Program-made: the position numbers and the translations under genes
The notes under the pieces: model-generated
Seen by the model: the letters and a program-made list of their open reading frames with translations, nothing else
Database searches by the model: none
What the model was told of the DNA's origin: nothing
Shown here: positions 1 through 6,830 of the stretch, piece by piece
Position numbering within the stretch: the stretch's first letter is position 1
Layout of the letters: each line of letters opens with the position of its first letter
Source of the DNA: Methanoculleus bourgensis MS2
Lineage (GTDB): Archaea; Halobacteriota; Methanomicrobia; Methanomicrobiales; Methanoculleaceae
Reading direction: 5' to 3'
Length of the DNA: 64,000 nt
Assembly: GCF_000304355.2 (NCBI RefSeq)
Contig: NC_018227.2
Location: forward strand, 1,116,001 to 1,180,000

Positions 1-299
1 ACGCCTTCGGCATCGGGGGCGCGATCGCAAACGCGCCGGTGATCGACTTCTCGCTGGACATCGTCGAGATCGAAGGGCGGCCGTATGCGAAGCGAGGGAA
101 GCGGAGCGGCGTAAAGCAGGTCTATGCAACGGCCGGGGGCGGGCGCGTCACGCTCCCCCTCACCGCCCCGGCGCCTGAAGGTGCGACGGCGCTCCTCTCG
201 CCCCATGTCAGGCAGGGCGCCATTGTGGCGCGCCCGAACATGGATGATGCGCGGGAGCGGGTGTTATCGCGGCTTTCGGGCCTTGCTCGCGAGGGATAG
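1..299 (+). CDS. Nicotinate phosphoribosyltransferase, C-terminal part (5' end outside window)
   Basis: The reading frame is open from base 3 and ends at a TAG at 297-299, so only about 98 C-terminal residues are present. The segment AFGIGGAIANAPVIDF, then LDIVEIEGRPYAKRGKRSG, is the conserved phosphate-binding and Lys/Arg-rich tail of archaeal nicotinate/nicotinamide phosphoribosyltransferases, which make nicotinate mononucleotide from nicotinate and PRPP for NAD salvage in the cytoplasm. The remaining tail is poorly conserved and Arg/Ala-rich. The true start lies upstream of the window, so nothing can be said about its promoter. tRNA-Ala follows 58 bases downstream on the same strand. The family call is fairly secure; substrate preference cannot be judged from this fragment. 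Confidence 0.8.
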   Translation, partial: AFGIGGAIANAPVIDFSLDIVEIEGRPYAKRGKRSGVKQVYATAGGGRVTLPLTAPAPEGATALLSPHVRQGAIVARPNMDDARERVLSRLSGLAREG

Positions 300-357
300 G
301 GGAGCGGCCGGCAGCAATCCTTTTTATGGGATCACGATCAACAGTATAGGGTAACAG

Positions 358-429
358 GGGCCGATAGATCAGGGGGAGATCGCTTCCTTGGCATGGAAGA
401 GGCCGCGGGTTCAAATCCCGCTCGGTCCA
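358..429 (+). tRNA. tRNA-Ala (anticodon GGC)
   Basis: The 72-base cloverleaf has acceptor strands GGGCCGA and TCGGTCC (one G-U pair) with discriminator A. The anticodon arm is CTTCC-TTGGCAT-GGAAG, giving anticodon GGC for the Ala codons GCC/GCU. The T arm is GCGGG-TTCAAAT-CCCGC. CCA is not encoded, as usual in many archaea. A TATA-like TTTTTATGG at 321-329 sits about 30 bases upstream and is a plausible promoter. No intron is seen. Confidence 0.95.
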
Positions 430-747
430 TCGTTTTTCTGAAAGTGTCGTTGCAGGCTTGAGTTCTGGAGACTGCGCCTTCTGACAACACGTTGATTCGA
501 CTGATGTTTCCCACACGGTTTACGGGAACCAGAGCTCGTTCATAAGGGGGCATCGGAAGCAGCCTTCCGGTGTTGATTGTTATGAAACCGAATGCGAGTC
601 TCTCTGGGGGACGGAGCCAGAGGTTGGATCGGAGCGCAAGAAACATGAGCACCCTCTTACAATATTTCGTACAGGACAAGCAGCATGACAGCCACCCCGG
701 GGTTCCTGGCGGTTTCGATCGTCGTGAGATAACATGGCAGGGAAAGA
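430..747. other. Intergenic stretch, no gene recognised
   Basis: About 318 bases between tRNA-Ala and hicA. Open frames here on either strand are short, overlap one another and match no family I recognise. AGGGAAAG just before 748 may serve as the ribosome site of hicA. Confidence 0.5.
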
Positions 748-933
748 ATGAAAGTAAAAGACTGCATAACGATGATCGAAGCGGATGGATGGTATCTGGT
801 GGCGACCCGGGGCAGCCACCGGCAGTATAAGCATCCGTCAAAACCGGGCCGGATCACCATCGCCGGGCACCCGGCAGATGTTCTTGCTCCGGGAACACTA
901 AACAGCGTTCTCAAACAAGCTGGACTAACATGA
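748..933 (+). CDS. hicA: HicA-family mRNA interferase toxin
   Basis: This 61-residue protein has the HicA double-stranded-RNA-binding-like fold signature. The N-terminal helix carries the DGW pattern, followed by the catalytic-histidine region RGSHRQYKHP (His at about 24) and the strand RITIAGH. The C-terminal helix PGTLNSVLKQAGL is typical. HicA toxins cleave mRNA and are neutralised by a partner HicB. The stop codon overlaps the first ATG of hicB (ACATGAGG), so the two are translationally coupled. The gene looks intact, but its cognate hicB is split by an insertion sequence. A second, intact hicB with almost the same sequence at 4415-4648 could supply antitoxin in trans. Its last 17 codons reappear at 4368-4418. 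Confidence 0.9.
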   Translation: MKVKDCITMIEADGWYLVATRGSHRQYKHPSKPGRITIAGHPADVLAPGTLNSVLKQAGLT

Positions 934-1134
934 GGAGAAAAATGATGTATCGATTCCTTGTCATCGTCGAGCAGACCGACGGCAACTACTCGGCATACTC
1001 CCCGGACCTTCCGGGGTGCGTGGCGACCGGAGCGACCCGTGAGGAAGCAGAGGAGCGGATGCACGAGGCAATCGAGCTCCACATCGAGGGACTCAGGGAG
1101 GATGGACTCCCAATTCCACCGTCACGATCTTCAG

Positions 1135-2218
1135 TAGGAGTTACGCAGATCGCTCGCAAAAAAAACTAGAGCGCATACCTTGGGTGCCGAACATACTCCG
1201 TAATGGCGGATCTGATAATCTCCCACTTCGCCTGGTAGATGGTCACATCCTGCTGTTGCTGCACCGCCTCTAATCGAATATATGCGCGCAGTGAGCAGTT
1301 GATATGGTTGCGTTGTCCTGCCTCCTTGCGGATTTTGCAGTCCTCCACGCAACAGAGTTCTTTCAGTGCTCGATGATAGTTCTCGATTGACCAGGCAATT
1401 GCTTGCAGGTTCCTTCTGTCGGTCGCATCCATAGTGAGGCAATTCGTCGCCCAGTACCGGTCTTTCCCCGCTTTATTGACTGAATGGAACAGTTTGATGA
1501 ATCCATATCTCTTCATATGGACCACCATCCCATCGTCCGGGATGGTCAGAGTGGCAACTGGTCGGTTTTCCGTATCATCCAGATTCACCATCCGGTTCTT
1601 TTTGACCCGGGAAAACCAACACCATCCTCGTCTATCGATGAATTTCAGATTCGCTGTACTGGCATACCAACTGTCAAACAACACGAAATATGGGCAGAAT
1701 CCTCGATCTGTTGCCGTCTGCAGCATGGCGCGGAAATGGTCATTCTTGGTGAGATGATCGCCGTCTTTGTCGTAAATGCGGTAATCGATGGGGAACGTAC
1801 TTACTCCATCGGTCCAGACCAGAGTGATCAGACCGATCCCTTTGATGACCTTATGCTGGTTGCCGCTCCACTGGAAATACGTCAAGGCGATCTTCTCGGA
1901 ATAGACTTTGTCGATGACGGTATCGTCCAGAATGAACCAGCCATGGCGTTTCTCGACGAAGGGTTCAACCTCAGCCCACAACGTCTCCGGGGGTAAGGAC
2001 TGTCTCGTGAGAAAGCGGTTGAACGCATCGTGAGTGATGACCAAACCATTGCCGGAAAAGCATTCGGCAGCTTTTACGCAAGAAACATCGCACTGAGCAG
2101 CGACAAGGAAATTGATGTAATCGCAGTCAGAGAGCGGCGGAGAGCGTACCACGAAGAATTATTTTGCTGTTATTATATATGGATCTTTTGGTCGAAACGT
2201 AGAAGTGCGTAACTCCTA
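1135..2218 (-). mobile_element. Complete insertion sequence (IS701-like) inserted in hicB
   Basis: The element is 1084 bases long. Its ends are a perfect 13-base inverted repeat, TAGGAGTTACGCA at 1135-1147 and TGCGTAACTCCTA at 2206-2218. It is flanked by a 5-base direct repeat TTCAG at 1130-1134 and 2219-2223, the target duplication: the uninterrupted sequence in the second hicB copy has TTCAG once. It holds one transposase gene on the minus strand. Identical ends and intact coding sequence suggest a recent insertion. Confidence 0.93.
1166..2152 (-). CDS. DDE transposase, IS701-like (IS4 superfamily)
   Basis: A 328-residue transposase that would catalyse cut-and-paste movement of the surrounding IS. 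The likely DDE residues are the first Asp in FILDDTVIDK (about residue 75), Asp in LFDSWYAS (about 160), and Glu in ENYHRALKELCC (about 265), which resembles the YREK region of IS4-superfamily enzymes. The block ITLVWTDG...DYRIYDKDGD...TKNDHF is typical of proteins usually labelled IS701 family. It starts at a GTG (2150-2152). The frame is uninterrupted and lies between both inverted repeats, so the enzyme may be active. The family label is from memory of motifs; superfamily membership is more secure than the IS701 assignment. Confidence 0.85.
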   Translation of the reverse strand: MVRSPPLSDCDYINFLVAAQCDVSCVKAAECFSGNGLVITHDAFNRFLTRQSLPPETLWAEVEPFVEKRHGWFILDDTVIDKVYSEKIALTYFQWSGNQHKVIKGIGLITLVWTDGVSTFPIDYRIYDKDGDHLTKNDHFRAMLQTATDRGFCPYFVLFDSWYASTANLKFIDRRGWCWFSRVKKNRMVNLDDTENRPVATLTIPDDGMVVHMKRYGFIKLFHSVNKAGKDRYWATNCLTMDATDRRNLQAIAWSIENYHRALKELCCVEDCKIRKEAGQRNHINCSLRAYIRLEAVQQQQDVTIYQAKWEIIRSAITEYVRHPRYAL

Positions 2219-2227
2219 TTCAGCTAT

Positions 2228-2326
2228 CTACGTAGCGGTCGGTAGAGGATAACCCCCTCCGGTCACCAACCTCATCTCCTGAATCACAATGGCTTCCTGG
2301 GGCGTGAGTGCCGGAAGTTTAGGCAT
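2228..2326 (-). pseudogene. Truncated hicA remnant (copy 1)
   Basis: The minus-strand frame starts at ATG 2324-2326 and reads MPKLPALTPQEAIVIQEM, then stops at TAG 2228-2230. KLPALTPQEAI matches the N-terminus of a common HicA subgroup (KLPSLTPKEVIKAL), but the catalytic His region is missing and the rest is unrelated. The same remnant recurs at 4624-4722, where it follows an intact minus-strand hicB-like gene, so it was once the downstream toxin of a second hicBA pair. Confidence 0.55.
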
Positions 2327-2500
2327 GGGCTTCGACGGTGAGGGTGTATTTTCCAGTGGCGGATACAGTAGCAGAATGTCTTAGTCGCAAGCCCTCAAGG
2401 TCAGGAGCGCCTTGGCATCGGTATATTTCACATGCTTAAAGTAGTCCAGACAAAATAACTCAACTCATCACCCTGCTATTCATCTTGAACTGTCCAGGAT

Positions 2501-3025
2501 GTGGAAAGGATGGATTACTTAGATCATGTTAGCCCAAAAGTATGTCTCACTCCCTATGAGGAGGGAATAACATCCCTTGAAATCGAGTCCCGCATCTGGG
2601 AAGAGGATACAGATGATTACCTTATAATCGGAAGAGGTTCGGGATACATATTCGAAAATCCATTTGACGATGATATATTGGATGATTTGCTGGATATGGT
2701 GAGTAGTGATACCTATGCATTGCATGGAGTGCTAACTAAAACGGAAAAGGGAAGAGAAGTTTTAGAGTCTGCAGTAACGATTGTGTATATTCATACACTT
2801 AAGTTAAAAGAAGAATATCGCGGGAAAGGAATCGGTCTTAAAACGATGAAATTTGTTGTCGACCAATTCGCCTGTGGACTTAATCTTATTCTGCTCCATC
2901 CAGCACCGTTGGGCATGTGTGTGGGTGAAGAAGGACGTGATATTGCCATAAAGAAATTAGAAGAGCATTGGAGTAAAATCGGCTTTCAGAGACTTGGGAC
3001 AAGTAATGTATACTACCTTTTCTGA
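2501..3025 (+). CDS. GNAT-fold N-acetyltransferase-like protein
   Basis: A protein of up to 174 residues (GTG 2501; an in-frame ATG at 2510 gives 171). The C-terminal half carries an acetyl-CoA pyrophosphate-binding motif, LKEEYRGKGIGLKTMKFV (R-G-K-G-I-G, about residues 102-119), preceded by the strand VTIVYIHTLKL, which is the GNAT motif A arrangement. The acidic N-terminal half (FENPFDDDILDDLLDMV) is not recognised. The gene is AT-rich next to GC-rich neighbours, which suggests transfer. It stands alone on the plus strand, about 250 bases after the hicB remnant and 120 before the wHTH gene. The substrate is unknown. Confidence 0.7.
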   Translation: MERMDYLDHVSPKVCLTPYEEGITSLEIESRIWEEDTDDYLIIGRGSGYIFENPFDDDILDDLLDMVSSDTYALHGVLTKTEKGREVLESAVTIVYIHTLKLKEEYRGKGIGLKTMKFVVDQFACGLNLILLHPAPLGMCVGEEGRDIAIKKLEEHWSKIGFQRLGTSNVYYLF

Positions 3026-3144
3026 GGGCTGCGGGTACTCTACAGGTAACAGTCATCTGGGCCACTTTTGGTGAAAAACCACAATTAGAATACCTGTTCC
3101 ACACCCGAAGTATTATCCCCTCTGACTCCAACATCTACTCAAAG

Positions 3145-3498
3145 TTGAAAGTCACTATGCCTGATGATCTTATTACTGTCGTGGAAGAATCCGAGGACGT
3201 GGACAGCACCATCATCTCCCGGGTGCGCCTGGAGATACTCTGGGCGCTCTCCGAGCTCGGCGAGGATGGGGCCACCGCACGGCAGCTCAAGGCCGGGCTG
3301 AACCTGGGCGACGGCGTGCTCTACGCAAACCTCAAAAAACTTGTCGAGATGGGATACCTCCGCTCTGAGAAAGTAACGCTTGAAGGGAAGGAACTGGAGC
3401 TCTACGCCATCACCCCGGAAGGACTTCTTGAGTGGCGGCGTGTCCGGAGCTGGCTCTGCAAACTCCTGGGCTGCGAGGGTGATACCTGTGAACGATAG
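3145..3498 (+). CDS. Winged-helix DNA-binding regulator of the MazF cassette (copy 1)
   Basis: A protein of up to 117 residues; ATG 3157 (PDDLITVVEESEDVD follows) is the more conservative start. The core VRLEILWALSELGEDGATARQLKAGL, then DGVLYANLKKLVEMGYLRSEKV and a beta-wing KELELYAITPEGL, is a winged helix of the ArsR/PadR type with a C-terminal helix. It overlaps the next gene by 11 bases (3488-3498), so the two are coupled. It most likely represses its own operon, as TA autoregulators do. It is nearly identical to the protein at 21729-22082, with changes concentrated in the recognition region (RQLKAGLNLG versus RHLKAGLNLS) and wing. The function is inferred from fold and context. Confidence 0.75.
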   Translation: MKVTMPDDLITVVEESEDVDSTIISRVRLEILWALSELGEDGATARQLKAGLNLGDGVLYANLKKLVEMGYLRSEKVTLEGKELELYAITPEGLLEWRRVRSWLCKLLGCEGDTCER

Positions 3499-4018
3499 AA
3501 GCAAAGTCATTGCCTGCTTCCGGGAAGCGGGCTTCCGGATGGATAAAGACCGGTTCGAGCACCGGCTCATCGCCCAGAAGTTCGTCTACCTGATGAAACT
3601 CAAGGGCGTCGAATTCGCGTATCCATTTCGCCTCTACGTCCGGGGGCCCTACTCGCCGCTCCTTGCACGGGAGTACTACCAGCACGCCGACGAGTTTTCC
3701 CGGTGCGAGACGGAGAGCACACTTTCGCCTACCGAAGCTGAACACGTTGCAGAACTCACCGCTCTCTTCGACAAGAGCCCGTCCCTGCTTGAGATCGGGG
3801 CCACCTACGGGTACCTGGCCTACGAGATGCATCAACCGCCGCAGCAGGCGTACCGGACAGTCCGGAGAATGAAGTCCTTCTACTCAAATGAGCAGATCGT
3901 CAAGGGCGTCAACCGGGCGAAGCAGTTCCTCTTCGTCCCCACCGAAGAGGAGAAGGCGGCGCTCGACGCCGAGCTAGGGGAGTGGCAGCGGGCAGGCATC
4001 CGGTCGATGAGGCATTAG
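3488..4018 (+). CDS. YwgA/SocA(Panacea)-like protein, putative antitoxin of MazF (copy 1)
   Basis: The 176-residue frame starts at GTG 3488, chosen because it gives the 11-base overlap with the regulator and keeps the conserved VNDRSKVIACFREAGF. The middle segment LIAQKFVYLMKLKG, then YPFRLYVRGPYSP, resembles YwgA and SocA/Panacea domains (pattern QK-x-x-YL...Y-x-x-GPYSP). Panacea domains are known promiscuous antitoxin domains. The stop at 4016-4018 is one base from the mazF ATG, which places it where a cognate antitoxin would be. Three-quarters of the protein is all-helical. The antitoxin role is inferred from position and weak domain likeness. Confidence 0.6.
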   Translation: MNDRSKVIACFREAGFRMDKDRFEHRLIAQKFVYLMKLKGVEFAYPFRLYVRGPYSPLLAREYYQHADEFSRCETESTLSPTEAEHVAELTALFDKSPSLLEIGATYGYLAYEMHQPPQQAYRTVRRMKSFYSNEQIVKGVNRAKQFLFVPTEEEKAALDAELGEWQRAGIRSMRH

Positions 4019-4019
4019 G

Positions 4020-4355
4020 ATGCGTCGGAGCAGGGGCGATATCTGGTTCGTCGATCTGGCCGACGCACGGGGGCACGAACAGAGCGGGCTGCGGCCCGCC
4101 GTGGTGCTCGCCGTCTCTCACGGGGGGATGACAATCGTGGTCCCGCTCACGACGACCCCGGCGGCTTTTTCGTTCCCGCATACCCATGGCATCGAGAGGA
4201 GCTCACAGAACGGGCTCTCCTCCAATAGTGCGGCGCTGGTCTTCCAGATCGTTGCCCTCTCACAAGACCGTTTCGTCCGGAAGATCGGGCGATGCTCGGT
4301 CGAGGATATGGAAGCGATACGCGTTCTTTTGAAGGATCTGTTATTGCTGGAATAA
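4020..4355 (+). CDS. MazF/PemK-type endoribonuclease toxin (copy 1)
   Basis: This 111-residue protein begins RRSRGDIWFVDLADARGHEQ, the classic PemK/MazF opening (G-D-[IV]-W with the G-x-E-Q-x-G-x-R-P loop seen here as HEQSGLRPAVVL). TIVVPLTTTP is the conserved Thr-rich strand. The core ends VALSQDRFVRKIGR and a C-terminal helix. MazF toxins cleave single-stranded mRNA at short motifs. It is last in the three-gene cassette, one base after the putative antitoxin. Catalytic-region Arg and Thr are present, so it looks intact. An almost identical copy lies at 22604-22939, and a 36-base copy of its start lies at 6649. Confidence 0.88.
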   Translation: MRRSRGDIWFVDLADARGHEQSGLRPAVVLAVSHGGMTIVVPLTTTPAAFSFPHTHGIERSSQNGLSSNSAALVFQIVALSQDRFVRKIGRCSVEDMEAIRVLLKDLLLLE

Positions 4356-4367
4356 CTGGCAAACAAA

Positions 4368-4418
4368 CTTGCTCCGGGAACGCTGAACAGCGTTCTCAAA
4401 CAAGCTGGACTAACATGA
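4368..4418 (+). pseudogene. 3' fragment of hicA
   Basis: Codons LAPGTLNSVLKQAGLT plus stop are the exact end of the hicA at 748-933; upstream the sequence switches abruptly to the end of the MazF cassette. The breakpoint is at CTTGCTCCGGG. It marks the left end of the hicB duplication. Confidence 0.85.
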
Positions 4419-4648
4419 GGAGAAAAATGATGTATCGATTCCTTGTTATCGTCGAGCAGACCGACGGTAACTACTCGGCATACTCCCCGGACCTTCCGGG
4501 GTGCGTGGCCACCGGAGCGACCCGTGAGGAAGCAGAGGAGCGGATGCACGAGGCAATCGAGCTCCACATCGCGGGACTCAGGGAGGATGGACTCCCAATT
4601 CCACCGTCACGGTCTTCAGCTATCTACGTAGCGGTCAGTAGAGGATAA
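4415..4648 (+). CDS. hicB: HicB antitoxin, intact second copy
   Basis: Encodes up to 77 residues (RRKMMYRFLVIVEQTDGNYS...), ending SSAIYVAVSRG at TAA 4646-4648. It has the HicB core SPDLPGCVATGATREEA and a DGLPIPPSRSS linker. Best start: ATGATG at 4427-4432, directly after GAGGAG. It lacks an intact hicA in cis, only the last 17 codons of one, but can be expected to bind the HicA at 748-933, whose own hicB is split. It has no separate DNA-binding domain and is short. It overlaps the opposite-strand hicA remnant at 4624-4722. Confidence 0.85.
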   Translation: MRRKMMYRFLVIVEQTDGNYSAYSPDLPGCVATGATREEAEERMHEAIELHIAGLREDGLPIPPSRSSAIYVAVSRG

Positions 4649-4722
4649 CCCCCTCCGGTCACCAACCTCATCTCCTGAATCACAATGGCTTCCTGGGGCG
4701 TGAGTGCCGGAAGTTTAGGTAT
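4624..4722 (-). pseudogene. Truncated hicA remnant (copy 2)
   Basis: Reads PKLPALTPQEAIVIQEM on the minus strand and stops at TAG 4624-4626. The start codon seen in copy 1 is ATA here. It immediately follows the minus-strand hicB-like gene, where the partner toxin would be expected. The catalytic His segment is missing, so it cannot be a working toxin. Confidence 0.55.
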
Positions 4723-4951
4723 GGGCTTCGACGGTGAGGGTGTATTCCAGAAGTCCTTCCTCGGTGGGAATCTCCTCGCCCTTCTCCTGGAGGTCTTCGA
4801 TGTAAACCTCGATGGCCTCCCGTGCCATCGCTATCGCCTCATCGACGGTCTCTCCGAAGGTGACGCAGCCGGGAAGCGTTGGCACAGTGACGGTATACCC
4901 GCCTTCCGGCTCTCTCCGGAGGAGGATACGGTAATTCAGGCTTCTCGTCAT
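4715..4951 (-). CDS. HicB-like antitoxin (YcfA/UPF0150 type), partner toxin lost
   Basis: A 78-residue protein from ATG 4949-4951: TRSLNYRILLRREPEGGYTV, then VPTLPGCVTFGETVDEA and a helix AREAIEVYIEDLQEKGEEIP. This is the standard small HicB-like fold, a different subgroup from the hicB at 4415. It begins about 65 bases inside a longer open frame; the internal ATG is preferred because it starts the conserved domain. It ends EYTLTVEAHT and is followed by a hicA remnant, so it is an orphan antitoxin. The 3' end of this gene is part of the block shared with 2224-2352. Confidence 0.8.
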   Translation of the reverse strand: MTRSLNYRILLRREPEGGYTVTVPTLPGCVTFGETVDEAIAMAREAIEVYIEDLQEKGEEIPTEEGLLEYTLTVEAHT

Positions 4952-5081
4952 ATCGCACCCCTGCTTGTGATGATACGTCACCCGATGAGGTATAAAGGGT
5001 ATCCGTGCGGGTGACACCCAGGGGTAGGATCATTTTTGACTCGACAAGAAAGCATATGAAGAATCGAAGCGAGCAGGTTGT

Positions 5082-5210
5082 ATGGCAAAGAACCAGCGTG
5101 CGGATGTTAAGAACCCCAACACCCCTTCACACAAAGCTGCAGTGGACAACAGGGCAAATCAACTCAACCCGAACAATAGAGCCATGAAATCCGGCAGAGA
5201 GGAGAAGTGA
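5082..5210 (+). CDS. Small conserved methanogen protein, 42 residues, function unknown
   Basis: ATG 5082 to TGA 5208-5210. The sequence MAKNQRADVKNPNTPSHKA continues as AVDNRANQLNPNNRAMKSGR and is strongly hydrophilic, rich in Asn, Lys and Arg, with a repeated N-P-N pattern (KNPN, LNPNN). It matches from memory a family of very small proteins in methanogens with the pattern KNPNNPAxxAAxDNRxNQxNPN; the function is not known. Low-complexity, probably disordered. An upstream GAGCAGGTTGT could serve as leader; no clear TATA box is seen. It is not in an operon. Confidence 0.65.
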   Translation: MAKNQRADVKNPNTPSHKAAVDNRANQLNPNNRAMKSGREEK

Positions 5211-5387
5211 ATTCCTGAAAAACGTCTTACCTTTCCCGGAATCAATTTACAACAGATAATTCAAACCCATTTTGGTAAAGTCTTCATCACCGATGGAGGC
5301 TCGGCAATCTCGAACAGGGTGCTCATCGAGGAGTGGCATTCACTGAAAAAGAGCAGTACGGCGGTTCTGGTACATTTCGCCCGACCC

Positions 5388-6155
5388 TTAGAGTCCATAT
5401 TTTCGTGAAATCTCAATGTATCGGGCAATATGATAATAACTGGCTGAATTTTTCTGGTAACTATGCAAATCTCTTGTATCAAACCATTCTTGGTATACAC
5501 CCTCAAATGATGCTCCATCACAGATGGGGATTAACTCAGGAATGGACTTAAGTTGGATGAAAGGAAACCCATACTGTTTAGAATTTACGTAATAGATTTG
5601 ATCGTCAGTTACCAGGTTAACTCCCGTTGTTTCAACAAACGCGTATTCTGTATGGCGATAGCCATATTCAGGGGGGCATTTAATCCCGACGGTCATGTGG
5701 TTTTCTTCATCAAAACGGAACAATGCAACCCCCAGGCCCAACTCCTTCAGGAGGAATGCTAGTAATAGAGACTTTTCAGAACAGATCCCTTTGTTATCGT
5801 AGATGACCTCGTATGGAAATCGAATGGGGCATTCCGGGTCGTATCTGAGATCGTACCTTACTTTGATGTCATCGTATGGGATACGTTGAACGATGTTGAT
5901 CGCGATTCTCGCCATGTCATCGATACTATCTGCTCCCTGCATGATCTGAAAGATGAGTTCGTCGAGGTATCGTCGTTGGAGAGAGTCATATAGGTAGTCT
6001 TGGTATGATCCTGGTCTATCGTAGTATCCTTTGTTCGCAAAATATGCTTTGACTTGTTTATAGACTCCTATTTGAATCTTATACCCGATTCCATTGAGGG
6101 TATAGTAGATAGCCCGGAGTTCCGCCCGTAGATCTTCATCCTCTGTCATACTCAT
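5388..6155 (-). CDS. Transglutaminase-like cysteine-protease-fold protein
   Basis: A 255-residue protein from ATG 6153-6155 (an in-frame ATG at 6206 would add 17 residues). The catalytic triad pattern of transglutaminase-like domains is visible: Cys in YDNKGICSEKSLLLA, His in DEENHMTVGIK, and an acidic residue in YAFVETTG where the third member normally lies. The N-terminal third is helical (LRAELRAIYYTLNGIGYKI). No signal peptide is visible, so it is probably cytoplasmic. Such domains in archaea can be proteases or crosslinkers; the substrate is unknown. The gene is AT-rich relative to its flanks. The small zinc-ribbon gene at 6178-6342 lies just upstream on the same strand and is probably co-transcribed. 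Confidence 0.72.
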   Translation of the reverse strand: MSMTEDEDLRAELRAIYYTLNGIGYKIQIGVYKQVKAYFANKGYYDRPGSYQDYLYDSLQRRYLDELIFQIMQGADSIDDMARIAINIVQRIPYDDIKVRYDLRYDPECPIRFPYEVIYDNKGICSEKSLLLAFLLKELGLGVALFRFDEENHMTVGIKCPPEYGYRHTEYAFVETTGVNLVTDDQIYYVNSKQYGFPFIQLKSIPELIPICDGASFEGVYQEWFDTRDLHSYQKNSASYYHIARYIEISRKYGL

Positions 6156-6177
6156 TATAGCAAATATCGGGTATCGC

Positions 6178-6342
6178 TTACCATCTGCGATTCTTCTTGG
6201 GTTCAACCCACCTCTTCACCTTGCCACATCGAAGACATTTCTGCTTCATATCAACCACATTGGAAGAGAATTGGTTGTAGCCGTGTGCTCTTCCCCACTT
6301 GTGGATGCCCACCCGACACAGAATCCTACCAAACCCACTCAT
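6178..6342 (-). CDS. Small zinc-ribbon-type protein, 54 residues
   Basis: ATG 6340-6342 to TAA 6178-6180. It reads MSGFGRILCRVGIHKWGR, then KQKCLRCGKVKRWVEPK. The pattern C-x4-H-K-W ... C-x2-C-G is common in small zinc-binding proteins of archaea and phages (GHKW...CxRCG). It ends 22 bases before the preferred start of the transglutaminase-like gene, so the two form a likely pair. Function unknown; a metal-binding adaptor is a guess. Confidence 0.6.
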   Translation of the reverse strand: MSGFGRILCRVGIHKWGRAHGYNQFSSNVVDMKQKCLRCGKVKRWVEPKKNRRW

Positions 6343-6830
6343 TTTCCCAGTCCCGGCCGTCTGTTCATCCGACCATCTTCGAAAACGAAGAAACTTGATT
6401 TATATATTGTCTCCCAAAAATGAATTAAATGAGAAAACGGGAATATTATGAATCTTTGAAGACCGTGTTTTCTCATCGCATTCACTTACAGGTGTAAATG
6501 TTTCCAAACATTATAAATATTCTAATTTTCGATCGCAACCGCTGCTGATCGCCACGTCATTCATCACCCCCCATATTTCCATCCAGACCTTTGAGACAGA
6601 AGCAGCACGTGCGGTCATTCCCACGGAGAACCTCTGGCTGGAAATGGGATGCGCCGGAGCAGGGGCGATATCTGGTTCGTCGACCATCGCTGTTAATCGT
6701 CATTTCCTTTATTCTTCCCACCCGGTGTCATGATATGTAACGACACAATGGGATGACCGTTGTTTAAGATGCCCCTGCGGTCAAACAAAAATTGCTATAT
6801 AACAAAAACGTAACATAACATTATTGTTAG
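6343..6830. other. AT-rich intergenic stretch with a mazF fragment
   Basis: No full gene is seen. It contains several TATA-like runs (TTTATATATTG near 6398, TATAAATATTC near 6509, TATATAAC near 6796) that could be promoters for the minus-strand zinc-ribbon gene and the plus-strand ATPase genes, and the 5' end of mazF at 6649. Confidence 0.5.
6649..6696 (+). pseudogene. 5' fragment of mazF (third copy of the cassette)
   Basis: ATG 6649 opens a frame RRSRGDIWFVD, then leaves mazF and stops at TAA 6694-6696. The first 36 bases are identical to the start of the mazF at 22604 and differ slightly from that at 4020. It indicates a third cassette once stood here or a short recombination tract. Confidence 0.8.

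Larger units (their letters stand above)
930..2252 (+). pseudogene. hicB: HicB antitoxin gene split by an insertion sequence
   Basis: The frame encodes a typical small HicB domain: YRFLVIVEQTDGNYSAY, then SPDLPGCVATGATREEA, with an amphipathic helix. After the codons for PPSRSS it runs into the left end of an IS (1135), so the product would end with an unrelated 11-residue tail at 1169. The missing 3' end (AIYVAVGRG, stop TAA 2250-2252) resumes after the IS and its 5-base duplication. Removing 1135-2223 restores a HicB that matches the copy at 4415-4648. Codons ATGATG at 942-947 follow GAGGAG and are the likeliest start; the upstream ATG at 930 overlaps the hicA stop. Confidence 0.9.
3102..4355 (+). 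repeat. Long direct repeat: MazF cassette, copy 1
   Basis: This stretch is collinear, apparently without insertions or deletions, with 21686-22939 (constant offset 18584 bases). It carries the wHTH, YwgA/SocA-like and MazF genes plus about 40 bases of common leader (CACCCGAAGT, then ATCCCCTCT). Differences are scattered substitutions. To the right, copy 1 runs into a hicA/hicB duplicate, while copy 2 runs into unrelated sequence, so the unit boundary is just after mazF. Confidence 0.9.
4368..4747. repeat. Duplicate of the hicA-3'/hicB/hicA-remnant block (first copy 883-1134 plus 2219-2352)
   Basis: From CTTGCTCCGGG through the end of hicB and on to GGTGAGGGTGTATT the two copies are near-identical apart from the IS in the first. 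Copy 1 then diverges at about 2352, within what would be the minus-strand hicB-like gene. The duplicated blocks flank the GNAT gene and the MazF cassette, so they bracket about 2 kb of cargo. Confidence 0.85.
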
